Below, piece after piece: positions 8,356-15,885 of a DNA stretch of 64,000 nucleotides. A model generated the notes under the pieces. It saw only the letters and a program-made list of their open reading frames with translations, did no database searches and was not told where the DNA came from. Source of the stretch: Erwinia sp050410775 (GTDB lineage Bacteria > Pseudomonadota > Gammaproteobacteria > Enterobacterales > Enterobacteriaceae); NCBI RefSeq assembly GCF_050410775.1, contig NZ_CP191229.1, one strand, 5' to 3'. Both the position numbers and the translations under genes were made by a program. Numbering within the stretch: position 1 is the stretch's first letter; each line of letters starts with the position of its first letter.

Positions 8356-9491
8356 GGAACATTCCGGCCTGGCGATGGCAGCACAACACGCTGCGCTTTC
8401 GTCTGCTGCTGGTGATCGGTTTGATTCTGTTTTTTTGTCAGGTCATCAGCGTCGTGTGGCTCTGGCATGAAAGTAAAGAGCAGATCCAGCTGCTGGTTGA
8501 TGCCAGCCTGCATAACCATAACCAGACCCGGCATATTAACAATGAGATCCATGAAGCCTTCGCCAGCCTGGCGGTGCCGAGCTTAGTGATGATCGTGCTG
8601 GCGCTGGTGCTCTGTTTGCAGGCCGTTAAGTGGATAACCCGGCCCTTATCGACGTTACAAGAACATCTGGAGAACCGTGCCGAAGATAACCTGGCACCGG
8701 TTGAGTATCACAGCTCCGTGCAGGAGATCGATGCCGTCACGCAGGCACTTAATAAACTGGTTGCCCGCTTAACGACAAGCCTGGCGCGTGAACGTCTCTT
8801 TACCGCCGATGTGGCGCACGAACTGCGTACGCCGCTGGCAGGACTGCGGCTTCATCTGGAGCTGATTGAACGAAAACATGCGATAAACGTGACGCCGCTC
8901 ATTCAGCGCCTCGACCAGATGACCAACAGCGTTTCGCAACTGCTCCAGCTGGCCCGCACCGGACAAAGCTTTACCTCAGGAAACTATCAACAGGTATCGT
9001 TAGTCCATGACGTTATTCTGCCCATGCAGGATGAACTCGAAACCATGCTGATGCAGCGCCAGCAGAGGCTTGTTCTCAGACTGAATAGCGATGTGACGCT
9101 GCGTAGTGAAGCCACCCTGATCCAGGTACTGTTACGTAATCTGGTGGAGAATGCACATCGTTACAGTCCGCAAGGTTCGGCAGTCAGTATTCTGGTAGAG
9201 GCATCCCCCCAGCCTGTGCTGCTCGTCGAGGATGAGGGGCCGGGCATTGATGAAAGCAAAAGCGGAGAGCTGAGCAAAGCCTTTGTCCGCATGGACCAGC
9301 GCTACGGGGGGATTGGACTGGGGCTGAGTATTGTCACCCGCATCGTTCAGTTACATAACGCCCAGTTTTTCCTGGGAAACCGTCCGCGCCGGGCGGGCTG
9401 CCGGGCACGGATAGTCTTCAGCCCTGACGGGGCCTCAGGTGGTAAACCAGATATGCAGAAAAAAGAACAGCGTGGTGAGGCTGAACAGTAA
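8352..9491 (+). CDS. basS: sensor histidine kinase PmrB/BasS
   Basis: This 379-residue membrane sensor of Fe3+/mild acid phosphorylates PmrA. Two membrane helices (about 17-38 and 73-92) flank a short periplasmic loop of some 35 residues that has two ExxE motifs (40-43 and 65-68), the pattern known to bind ferric iron in Salmonella PmrB. HAMP-like sequence, the phospho-acceptor His156 in DVAHELRTPLAG, the N-box (RNLVENAHRYS) and the G-boxes (DEGPG, GIGLGLSIV) follow. The last 20 or so residues are a polar tail beyond the ATPase domain, and the DNA encoding it overlaps, antisense, the small ORF at 9435-9533. Confidence 0.94.
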   Translation: MRNIPAWRWQHNTLRFRLLLVIGLILFFCQVISVVWLWHESKEQIQLLVDASLHNHNQTRHINNEIHEAFASLAVPSLVMIVLALVLCLQAVKWITRPLSTLQEHLENRAEDNLAPVEYHSSVQEIDAVTQALNKLVARLTTSLARERLFTADVAHELRTPLAGLRLHLELIERKHAINVTPLIQRLDQMTNSVSQLLQLARTGQSFTSGNYQQVSLVHDVILPMQDELETMLMQRQQRLVLRLNSDVTLRSEATLIQVLLRNLVENAHRYSPQGSAVSILVEASPQPVLLVEDEGPGIDESKSGELSKAFVRMDQRYGGIGLGLSIVTRIVQLHNAQFFLGNRPRRAGCRARIVFSPDGASGGKPDMQKKEQRGEAEQ

Positions 9492-9533
9492 AGCTACATA
9501 CTCACTAATGGACCGGGCGTTCAGATATTTCAT
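9435..9533 (-). CDS. PmrR-like 32-residue membrane peptide (candidate)
   Basis: A minus-strand ORF of 33 codons begins at an ATG at 9533 and ends in TGA at 9435, too short for ordinary gene calling. The peptide has a polar N-terminus (MKYLNARSISEY) and one hydrophobic helix (about residues 13-30) ending FFFLHIWFTT. A Shine-Dalgarno AGGAG sits 6 nt before the ATG. A perfect PmrA box on the same strand (9575-9591) lies about 42 bp upstream. Salmonella PmrR is a PmrA-activated inner-membrane peptide of about 30 residues that inhibits the lipid A kinase LpxT; from memory its C-terminus has a similar FLxIWF pattern. Identity as PmrR is an inference from size, topology, promoter and location. The ORF overlaps the 3' end of pmrB on the opposite strand by 57 bp. 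Confidence 0.6.
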   Translation of the reverse strand: MKYLNARSISEYVALLFSLTTLFFFLHIWFTT

Positions 9534-9534
9534 G

Positions 9535-9563
9535 ACACTCTCCTGATAATTTCAGGAGAGTGT
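9535..9563 (-). promoter_or_regulatory. hairpin enclosing the ribosome-binding site of the PmrR-like ORF
   Basis: A perfect 12-bp inverted repeat (ACACTCTCCTGA at 9535-9546, its complement at 9552-9563) with a 5-nt loop ends one base before the ATG at 9533. In the minus-strand transcript the AGGAG Shine-Dalgarno lies in the 3' arm and would be paired. On the plus strand the same hairpin follows pmrB by about 45 bp but has no U-tract, so a simple terminator role is less convincing. Confidence 0.6.
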
Positions 9564-9574
9564 GACAAAAGAAG

Positions 9575-9591
9575 ATTAAGGTAACCTTAAG
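9575..9591 (-). promoter_or_regulatory. PmrA (BasR) binding site for the minus-strand small ORF
   Basis: Read on the minus strand, 9591 to 9575 is CTTAAGGTTACCTTAAT, a perfect CTTAAG-N5-CTTAAT PmrA box. It differs at only two positions from the eptA box at 5966-5982. Its orientation points toward the 32-residue ORF at 9533-9435. It lies between that ORF and the 3' end of fhuB. Confidence 0.7.
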
Positions 9592-9612
9592 CGCCAACCC
9601 CCGGACGCAGAA

Positions 9613-11592
9613 TCAGACTTTCCGCAGTAAATAGACGAAGTAAGGCGCCCCGATAAAGGTCGCCAGCAGCCCGGCCGGGATCTGATTCGGGAAGGCGACC
9701 ATCCTGCCACACCAGTCCGCCAGCGCCATCAGACCACCGCCCATCAGCGCCGCCATCAGCAGCTGGGGAACGGTACGGCGGAAGCCGGTCATACGGGCAA
9801 TATGCGGCGCCATCAGGCCAATAAAGCTCAGCGGGCCAATCGTCAGCGTGGCGGCCGCCGTCAGCGTCGCGGCCAGCAGCAGCAGCGTCATCCGGGACGG
9901 CTTCAGCGCCATGCCCAGCGAGCGGGCCGTTTCACCGCCGAGCGGCAGTACCGTCAGCCAGCGACGGCAGAAGGGCACCAGCGCTATCAGGACAACGGCA
10001 ACGATCACCGTGCGCCAGGCCTGCGCGGCATCAACGTTATAGGTCGAGCCTGAAATCCAGGTCATCAGATTCGCCATACGCGGATCGCCACTGGCGAGGA
10101 ACAGCAGCAGCAGCGTGGTAAAGGCGGTGCTCAGCGCCATCCCTGCCAGCAGCATCCGCTCCGGTGAAAAGCCGCCCCTGCCCCCGACCACGGTAATAAT
10201 CAGCAGCGTAATTGCCGCGCCAAGACTGCCCGCAGGCAGCAGCCAGCCAAAGGCGTCGCCGGGCACCAGAAACAGCATGATCACCACGCCAAATGCCGCC
10301 CCGGAGCTAATGCCCAGCACTTCGGGGCTGGCCATTGGATTGCCGGTGAGGCGCTGGATTATACAGCCCGCCACGCCAAGCATCATGCCGGTCATCACGG
10401 CCGCGACCAGCCGGGGCATACGCCACGGCAGCAGCTGATGCCACAGTTCGCCTGTCGCCCACTGCCAGCCGTGCGCATCGCGGCCAAAGCTCAGCGCCAC
10501 GACGCTCAGGATCAGCAGCAGCGCGCCGCCCAGCAGCGCCCACAGCAGCACGCGGTGTCGCTCGACGGGGACGTTATCTCCGGCATTCATCGCAGGCGGC
10601 GTTCCGCCAGTGCGCAGGCGCGGCAGCAGCCAGAGCAGCAGCGGCGCGCCGATAATCGCCGTCGCCGTCCCGGTGGAAATTTCACGCCAGTTATCCGTCA
10701 GCCAGATCACTACCTGATCCGCCAGCCAGAGCAGCAGCATGCCAATCAGCGGGGCCAGCAGCAGACGGCTCAGCAACCTTCTCGCCCCCAGCATTTTTGC
10801 CAGCAGCGGCGCAAACAGGCCGATAAAACCGATAATGCCGGCCGCGTTCACCAGCTGTGCGCTGAGAAAAATCGCCAGTACGAGTACCCCCAGCCGCGCC
10901 GCCGAGAGCGCCAGCCCGAGGTTTTTCGCCACCCCGTCGTCCAGCCCCATCAGCGTCATCGGGCGCAGCATCAGCAGCGCCAGCGCCAGGCAGACCAGCA
11001 GCTTCGGCCAGAGAAAGCTGACGTTGCTCCAGTCCATCTGGTTCAGCGTGCCGGTGCTCCACAGAAACATACTTTGCAGCCGTTCGTGGTTAAACAACCC
11101 CAGCAGCTGGTTAACCGCCCCACAGTAGAGCGACAGCACCAGCCCGGCCAGAATCAGGGTAACTGGCGAAAGGCGCTTGCCCCACGCGATGCCAAAGACG
11201 ATCAGTCCGACCAGCATGGCGCCGCTCATCGCCGCTATCTGCTGCGTGACCAGCCCGCCCGGCAGGCTCCAGAGCGTGACGACCGTCAGGCCAAGCTGCG
11301 CGCCGGTCGCCACACCGAGCGTAGAGGGTTCCGCCAGCGGATTGCGCAGTACCTGTTGAAAAAGCAGTCCGGCCAGCCCGAGTCCGGCGCCCACCAGCAG
11401 CGATAACGCCAGGCGCGGCAACAAACTGTAGTGAAAGACCATCTGGTCGACATCATTAATGTCTGGCGAGATCAGCGAGGGAATCCACTGACTACGCGGC
11501 AGATGCTGGCTGAAATTCCACAAGGTCAGGCTCAGCGACAGCAAAAAAAGCAGGATCAGCAGAGCGGCAGAAAAACGATAGGAGGTTTTCAT
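9613..11592 (-). CDS. fhuB: ferric hydroxamate ABC transporter permease FhuB
   Basis: This 659-residue inner-membrane permease imports ferrichrome-type siderophores with FhuC and FhuD. Like E. coli FhuB it is a fusion of two FecCD-type halves, each about 10 helices (residues 1-330 and 345-659). The repeated family motifs are seen twice: G-PLAEPSTLGV-type and G-NPMASPEVLGISSGAAFG-type, and the GLAPH-like loops that contact FhuC (IGLFAPLLAKML, IGLMAPHIARM). Its start overlaps the fhuD stop by 4 bp. Last gene of fhuACDB. Confidence 0.95.
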   Translation of the reverse strand: MKTSYRFSAALLILLFLLSLSLTLWNFSQHLPRSQWIPSLISPDINDVDQMVFHYSLLPRLALSLLVGAGLGLAGLLFQQVLRNPLAEPSTLGVATGAQLGLTVVTLWSLPGGLVTQQIAAMSGAMLVGLIVFGIAWGKRLSPVTLILAGLVLSLYCGAVNQLLGLFNHERLQSMFLWSTGTLNQMDWSNVSFLWPKLLVCLALALLMLRPMTLMGLDDGVAKNLGLALSAARLGVLVLAIFLSAQLVNAAGIIGFIGLFAPLLAKMLGARRLLSRLLLAPLIGMLLLWLADQVVIWLTDNWREISTGTATAIIGAPLLLWLLPRLRTGGTPPAMNAGDNVPVERHRVLLWALLGGALLLILSVVALSFGRDAHGWQWATGELWHQLLPWRMPRLVAAVMTGMMLGVAGCIIQRLTGNPMASPEVLGISSGAAFGVVIMLFLVPGDAFGWLLPAGSLGAAITLLIITVVGGRGGFSPERMLLAGMALSTAFTTLLLLFLASGDPRMANLMTWISGSTYNVDAAQAWRTVIVAVVLIALVPFCRRWLTVLPLGGETARSLGMALKPSRMTLLLLAATLTAAATLTIGPLSFIGLMAPHIARMTGFRRTVPQLLMAALMGGGLMALADWCGRMVAFPNQIPAGLLATFIGAPYFVYLLRKV

Positions 11593-12470
11593 TTAGCCCC
11601 CAGCGCATTGTCCAGCATACGGCAGAAGCGCATCGCCGACAGCGTCGCACCGTAAAACCAGACCTGGGGAACGAGCTGAAAACGGTCATGCCGGACAAAG
11701 GGCATCGCCTGCCAGAGCGCCGATGAAGTCACCTGCTGCATAATGCCCTTATCGCCATGATCGAAACAGAGCACATCCACATCACTCATCGTTACCAGCC
11801 GCTCAATCCCAATCACCGCGCTTCCCCAGAAGTTAGTTTCTCCCTGCCAGGCGTTCTCGATCCCCAGCGCTTCCATGACTTCCAGGAACAGACTGCCCTT
11901 GCCGAATACCAGCGCGTGGCGCGTGTCCAGGATCGACAGCAGCAGCAGCGGCCTTTTTGAACGGGAGGCCAGGCGGGTCCTGGTTGCCGCCACATAATTG
12001 TCGTACTCCGCGAGATGCGCTTTCGCCTGTGGCTCGCGCCCAATCAGCTCACCCAGCTGCATCAGCGATTTGCGCGCCAGGGTAAGCGGCTTACCGTTTT
12101 CATCACTGAAAGGGAAGCCCTGAGTCGGCGCGACCCTGGCAATTTTATCTCTTGAAGGACCGTAGCCGGAGGAGTAAAGGATCAGCGACGGCTTCATCTG
12201 GATCATCAGTTCCAGATTGGGTTCCGTACGCAGCCCGACATCCACCGTCGAGGCGGGCAGCTTCGGCTCGCCCACCCACATCTGATAGTTATAGAGTTCG
12301 GCGGCGCCCATCGGCGCGACGCCTAAGGCCATCAGCAGCTCCGTGGGCAGCCACTCCAGCGTGATGATGCGGTTGATATCCACGCCCTGAGCGGCCTGGC
12401 TGCGCAGGACGGGCAGCAGAGGAGAGAGAGCCATCGCCATTAACAGGCGGCGGCGAAGATAATCCGGCAT
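11589..12470 (-). CDS. fhuD: ferric hydroxamate periplasmic binding protein FhuD
   Basis: This 293-residue class III solute-binding protein carries hydroxamate siderophores to FhuB. The N-terminus has a twin-arginine-like start (RRRLLMAMALSPL) and signal cleavage near SQAA. The body follows E. coli FhuD, including the RIITLEWLPTELLMALG opening, the WVGEPKLP siderophore-pocket segment and the GLRTEPNLELMIQMKPSL motif. The gap to fhuC upstream is 15 bp. Confidence 0.95.
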   Translation of the reverse strand: MPDYLRRRLLMAMALSPLLPVLRSQAAQGVDINRIITLEWLPTELLMALGVAPMGAAELYNYQMWVGEPKLPASTVDVGLRTEPNLELMIQMKPSLILYSSGYGPSRDKIARVAPTQGFPFSDENGKPLTLARKSLMQLGELIGREPQAKAHLAEYDNYVAATRTRLASRSKRPLLLLSILDTRHALVFGKGSLFLEVMEALGIENAWQGETNFWGSAVIGIERLVTMSDVDVLCFDHGDKGIMQQVTSSALWQAMPFVRHDRFQLVPQVWFYGATLSAMRFCRMLDNALGAK

Positions 12471-12485
12471 GAAAAGGTCAATCCT

Positions 12486-13280
12486 TTAGTAAACAAAGCT
12501 CACCGGCGCACCGCCGTTAGGGTGAGGTAAGATCCCCATCGGGATACCGTAGATGCGATCGAGCACCTCAGGCTGCATGATGGCCTGCGCATCGCCCTGA
12601 GCGATCATGCCACCCTCGCGAAGCGCAACAAGGCTGTCGCAGTAGCGGGCCGCAATGTTGATGTCATGTAAGATGGCAATCACCGTCAGGCCGCGCTCGC
12701 GGCTGAGCCGCTGGATCAGCGCCAGTACCTCCACCTGATGCGCAATGTCCAGCGCGGAGGTCGGCTCATCCAGCAGCAGGCAGCGGCTGTTTTGCGCCAC
12801 CAGCATCGCTATCCAGGCGCGCTGGCGTTCGCCGCCGGAAAGGCTGTCCACCAGCCGCTGCGCTAAGGGTTTCAGTCCGACCAGCGCAATGGCTTCTTCT
12901 ACCCGCTCACGATCGGAGATGCCGTAGCGACCCAGCGCGCCATGCCAGGGATAGCGCCCCATCGCCACCAGCTCGCGTACCGTCATTCCCTCGGCGGGCG
13001 GTAGCTGCTGCGGCAGGTACGCAACCTCACGGGCAAACGCTTTACTGTTCCACGTAGAGACTTCCGTACCGTTCAGCAAAACCCGTCCGCCCGAGGCGGC
13101 GTGATGACGGCCCAGCAGCTTAAGCAGCGTCGATTTCCCCGAGCCGTTATGCCCAATCAGCCCGCAGATTTTCCCGGCAGGGAAAGTGAGCGACAGCGGC
13201 TGAAGAAGCGTTCTGCCGGGGACGGTAAAGGTCGTCTTATCGAGCGAAAAAGTCGTTTCGGTAGCGTGCAGATGAGACAT
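12486..13280 (-). CDS. fhuC: ferric hydroxamate ABC transporter ATPase FhuC
   Basis: This 264-residue ATPase powers FhuB. It has Walker A (GHNGSGKST), Q-loop (LPQQLPPAEGMTVRELV), signature LSGGERQR, Walker B (LLLDEPTSALD) and the H-loop (ILHDINIAARYCD). The frame stays open to 13388, but that extension is Arg/Ser-rich and lies in the fhuA-fhuC junction. Homologues begin near the ATG at 13280. The C-terminus GILPHPNGGAPVSFVY matches the family. Confidence 0.95.
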   Translation of the reverse strand: MSHLHATETTFSLDKTTFTVPGRTLLQPLSLTFPAGKICGLIGHNGSGKSTLLKLLGRHHAASGGRVLLNGTEVSTWNSKAFAREVAYLPQQLPPAEGMTVRELVAMGRYPWHGALGRYGISDRERVEEAIALVGLKPLAQRLVDSLSGGERQRAWIAMLVAQNSRCLLLDEPTSALDIAHQVEVLALIQRLSRERGLTVIAILHDINIAARYCDSLVALREGGMIAQGDAQAIMQPEVLDRIYGIPMGILPHPNGGAPVSFVY

Positions 13281-13329
13281 AGCGGTCTTCTGATTGGTGG
13301 GCGCGGCGAGCCGCGTCCGGATGTAAAGA

Positions 13330-15534
13330 TTAGAAGCGGAAGGTAGCCGTCGCGACAACCTGACGCTCTGCGCCCCAGTAGCAGGCATACTCGCGATAGC
13401 AGCTGGCCACGTATTCCCGGTCGAGAAGGTTATTCACATTAACCCCCACCGAAGAGCCTGGCAGGCCAAAGCGGGTCAGATCGTATTTCACCAGCGCATC
13501 AACGGTGGTATAGCCAGCCACGTCAAAGTTCTGATTAATATTGTCGCCCGTACTGTACTGACCTTTACTCTCGCCGACGTAGCGTACGCCCGCGCCCAGC
13601 GTTAAACCGGACAGCGCCGTTTCATTGAAGGTGTAGTCCGTCCACAGGGAAGCCATATTTTTTGGCACCTGTACCGGAGTATTCCCCTTTAACAGGGTAT
13701 CGTGAGTATATTCCGCGTCGGTATAGGTATAGGAGGCCGTCACGTTCACGTTGGCATTCACCGCGGCTTTTGCTTCAAATTCAAAGCCACGGGAGCGGAT
13801 TTCTCCGCCTTGCACGCTAAAGGCGCTATCGCCTGGGTTTGGGTTTGCCGTCAGGTTTTTGGTTTTGGTCAGCTGATAAACCGCACCGGTAATTACGATG
13901 GGACGATCGTGCGGGACATACTTCACCCCGGCTTCGTACTGTTTGGCGCGGGACGGATCGAAGGTTTCACCCTCCTTTGTCGTACCGGCAGTGGGAATAA
14001 AGGACTCGCTGTAGCTGAAGTAAGGCGCTACGCCATTATCAAAAACGTAGTTAAGGCCACCACGCCAGGTAAAGGCCTGATCGTGGCCTTTGGTTTCGCT
14101 GCCATTGCTGCGGTTAAACGCTGAGGTCATCGCGTAATCGTAACGTGCGCCCAGCGTCATTACCCACTGGTTCCACTCCATCTGATCCTGTGCGTAGAGG
14201 CCCGTCTGTTCCTGTTTGTTCAGATACTGATAGGGGAAAAGCGATCCTGGGACCATCTCATCGCTGCCGTACTGAGGATTCAACGCGTTCAGCGGCGTCG
14301 CTGAGCCAAAACCGGCATCAATATCATTGCGGGTGCGCTGATAGTCCACGCCAAGCAGAAGCGTATGGTCAACCTCACCCGTAGCAAAATCGGCCTGGGC
14401 CTGGTTATCCAGCGCGAACTGATTCAGCGTCTCCTCAGAAACAGCATAGCCACGGGTAATGGAGTTGGTAGAAGTATCAAAACCATTGCCATAAATGCTG
14501 CGGTAGTCAGTACGGAGATCCGCATAGCGCAGATTCTGCCTGACGGCCCAGGTATCATTAAATCTGTGGGAGAAGCTGTAGCCGATCATCTTGGTATTAC
14601 GGGCGATCTTATTGCTGCCTTCACCCTCATCAAAATCCGTACCCAGCTTGTGCTGCTGGCCGTTGGCATCAACGATCGGCACCACCGTTCCCTGTCGCGG
14701 TAGCCAGCCGTAATAGCCCGTTTGCGGCTCGTTCTGGAAGTAGGTTAACAGGGTAAAATTGGTATTAGCATCTGGCTGCCAGCTGAAGGAAGGCGCAATG
14801 GTATAGCGCTTTTCTTTCTGCATATCCTGCTGCGCATCCTGGTCACGGGCTATCCCCGTTAACCGGTAGGAGTAAACGCCATCGTCATCTATCGCGCCGC
14901 CAAAATCAAAGCCGGTCGAGAACAGGTTATCGGTACCCATCTGAAACTGGACTTCGCGTAGCGTTTCGGCCGTCGGGCGCTTGCTGACCAGCACAACCAC
15001 GCCGCCCGGATTGCTTTTACCATACAGCACCGAGGCTGGACCACGCAGCAGCTCCGCACGCTCCAGGAAGTAAGGATCAATCGCAAATTCAGAGTAGTTA
15101 TCCCCCTGAAGCTTCAGGCCATCGAGGTACTGATTGGTATTGGTTTCGCTGAAGCCGCGAATAGAAAGCGCATCAATAACATCAGAGCTTCCGCGGTTAC
15201 CGGTCAGCACGCCCGGCGCATAGTTAAATGCGCTTTTGACCGAGCTGACCTGGTGCAGCGCCATCTCTTCCTGCGTCACCACCGATACCGACTGTGGATT
15301 CTTTTCGATTGGCGTATCGGTTTTGGTACCGGTCGCGCTGCGTTTGGCGGCAATGGTTGGCGCGGGTCCCCAGGCGCTCTCCTGCTCAGGTGCGACGGCG
15401 GTGGCATCAACGACAATCGTTTCTTCACCGGCGGCAAAAGCGGAGGTGGAGAGCGTCATCGCAATAAGGACGGCCAGCCGACGCCTGGCGGTATTCACTG
15501 GTAAGGAGAAGCGGAACAAGGACTCAGTAGCCAT
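13330..15534 (-). CDS. fhuA: ferrichrome outer-membrane receptor FhuA
   Basis: This 734-residue TonB-dependent receptor imports ferrichrome. It has a signal peptide (about residues 1-33, ending AFAA), a TonB box region just after (EETIVVDA), a plug domain with QESAWGPAPTIAAKRSATGTKTDTPI split over about residues 45-75, and a 22-strand barrel ending in Phe (TATFRF), the usual outer-membrane sorting signal. Two candidate ATGs lie close together (15540 and 15534); the latter has an AGAG element 7 nt upstream and is preferred. A Fur-like site lies just upstream. The cysteine pair near the C-terminus (ASCYREYACYWG) matches E. coli FhuA. Confidence 0.94.
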   Translation of the reverse strand: MATESLFRFSLPVNTARRRLAVLIAMTLSTSAFAAGEETIVVDATAVAPEQESAWGPAPTIAAKRSATGTKTDTPIEKNPQSVSVVTQEEMALHQVSSVKSAFNYAPGVLTGNRGSSDVIDALSIRGFSETNTNQYLDGLKLQGDNYSEFAIDPYFLERAELLRGPASVLYGKSNPGGVVVLVSKRPTAETLREVQFQMGTDNLFSTGFDFGGAIDDDGVYSYRLTGIARDQDAQQDMQKEKRYTIAPSFSWQPDANTNFTLLTYFQNEPQTGYYGWLPRQGTVVPIVDANGQQHKLGTDFDEGEGSNKIARNTKMIGYSFSHRFNDTWAVRQNLRYADLRTDYRSIYGNGFDTSTNSITRGYAVSEETLNQFALDNQAQADFATGEVDHTLLLGVDYQRTRNDIDAGFGSATPLNALNPQYGSDEMVPGSLFPYQYLNKQEQTGLYAQDQMEWNQWVMTLGARYDYAMTSAFNRSNGSETKGHDQAFTWRGGLNYVFDNGVAPYFSYSESFIPTAGTTKEGETFDPSRAKQYEAGVKYVPHDRPIVITGAVYQLTKTKNLTANPNPGDSAFSVQGGEIRSRGFEFEAKAAVNANVNVTASYTYTDAEYTHDTLLKGNTPVQVPKNMASLWTDYTFNETALSGLTLGAGVRYVGESKGQYSTGDNINQNFDVAGYTTVDALVKYDLTRFGLPGSSVGVNVNNLLDREYVASCYREYACYWGAERQVVATATFRF

Positions 15535-15576
15535 TTGCATTTCTCTGAATGAAATTGATGAGATGTAAACGTAAAC

Positions 15577-15594
15577 GAGAATTATTATTATAAC
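15577..15594 (-). promoter_or_regulatory. putative Fur box upstream of fhuA
   Basis: The AT-rich stretch GAGAATTATTATTATAAC, about 40 bp upstream of the fhuA start, resembles the Fur consensus built from GATAAT units, with imperfect symmetry. fhuA is iron-repressed in E. coli. The match is by eye and approximate. Confidence 0.5.
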
Positions 15595-15768
15595 GCAGCG
15601 ATAATATGCGAAACGGCGGAGGCTCCGCAAGCGGAAATCCCGGCATTTACACCCTTTTCCCGCGGAATAATCTGATGTGATCGTAAAGAAATTGAACGGT
15701 GATCGGCTTGTTGCATGAAAGCTTTTTATGTCAGGAAGTTACCCGGCTTGTTGAGGGAAATCGCAGGC

Positions 15769-15871
15769 AAAAAAAAGTCGGCTCATAATGGGCCGGCTTC
15801 AGACTGCTGACAAAGGTAAAGCTCCGGCACTTCATCAATGACCTCAAGCCGGCTCATAATGGGCCGGCTTC
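15769..15871 (-). terminator. tandem duplicated terminator downstream of mrcB
   Basis: The 21-base sequence starting GGCTCATAATGGGCC occurs at 15780-15800 and again at 15851-15871. Each copy forms an AAGCCGGC-type stem with an 8-9 nt loop on the minus strand. The copy nearer mrcB (15846-15870) has a perfect 8-bp stem but no U-tract. The distal copy has one mismatched pair in the stem but is followed on the minus strand by eight T residues (15776-15769), a proper intrinsic terminator. The rest of the 350-bp gap between mrcB and fhuA holds only the fhuA promoter region. Confidence 0.7.
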
Positions 15872-15885
15872 GGGACAGAGATTAA

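Noticed and set aside
10438..11406. 322-codon plus-strand ORF inside fhuB
   Set aside because: The translation is Gln/Arg-rich low-complexity shadow of membrane-helix codons in FhuB.
13281..13388. 36-residue N-terminal extension of fhuC
   Set aside because: Overlaps the end of fhuA and is unlike FhuC homologues.
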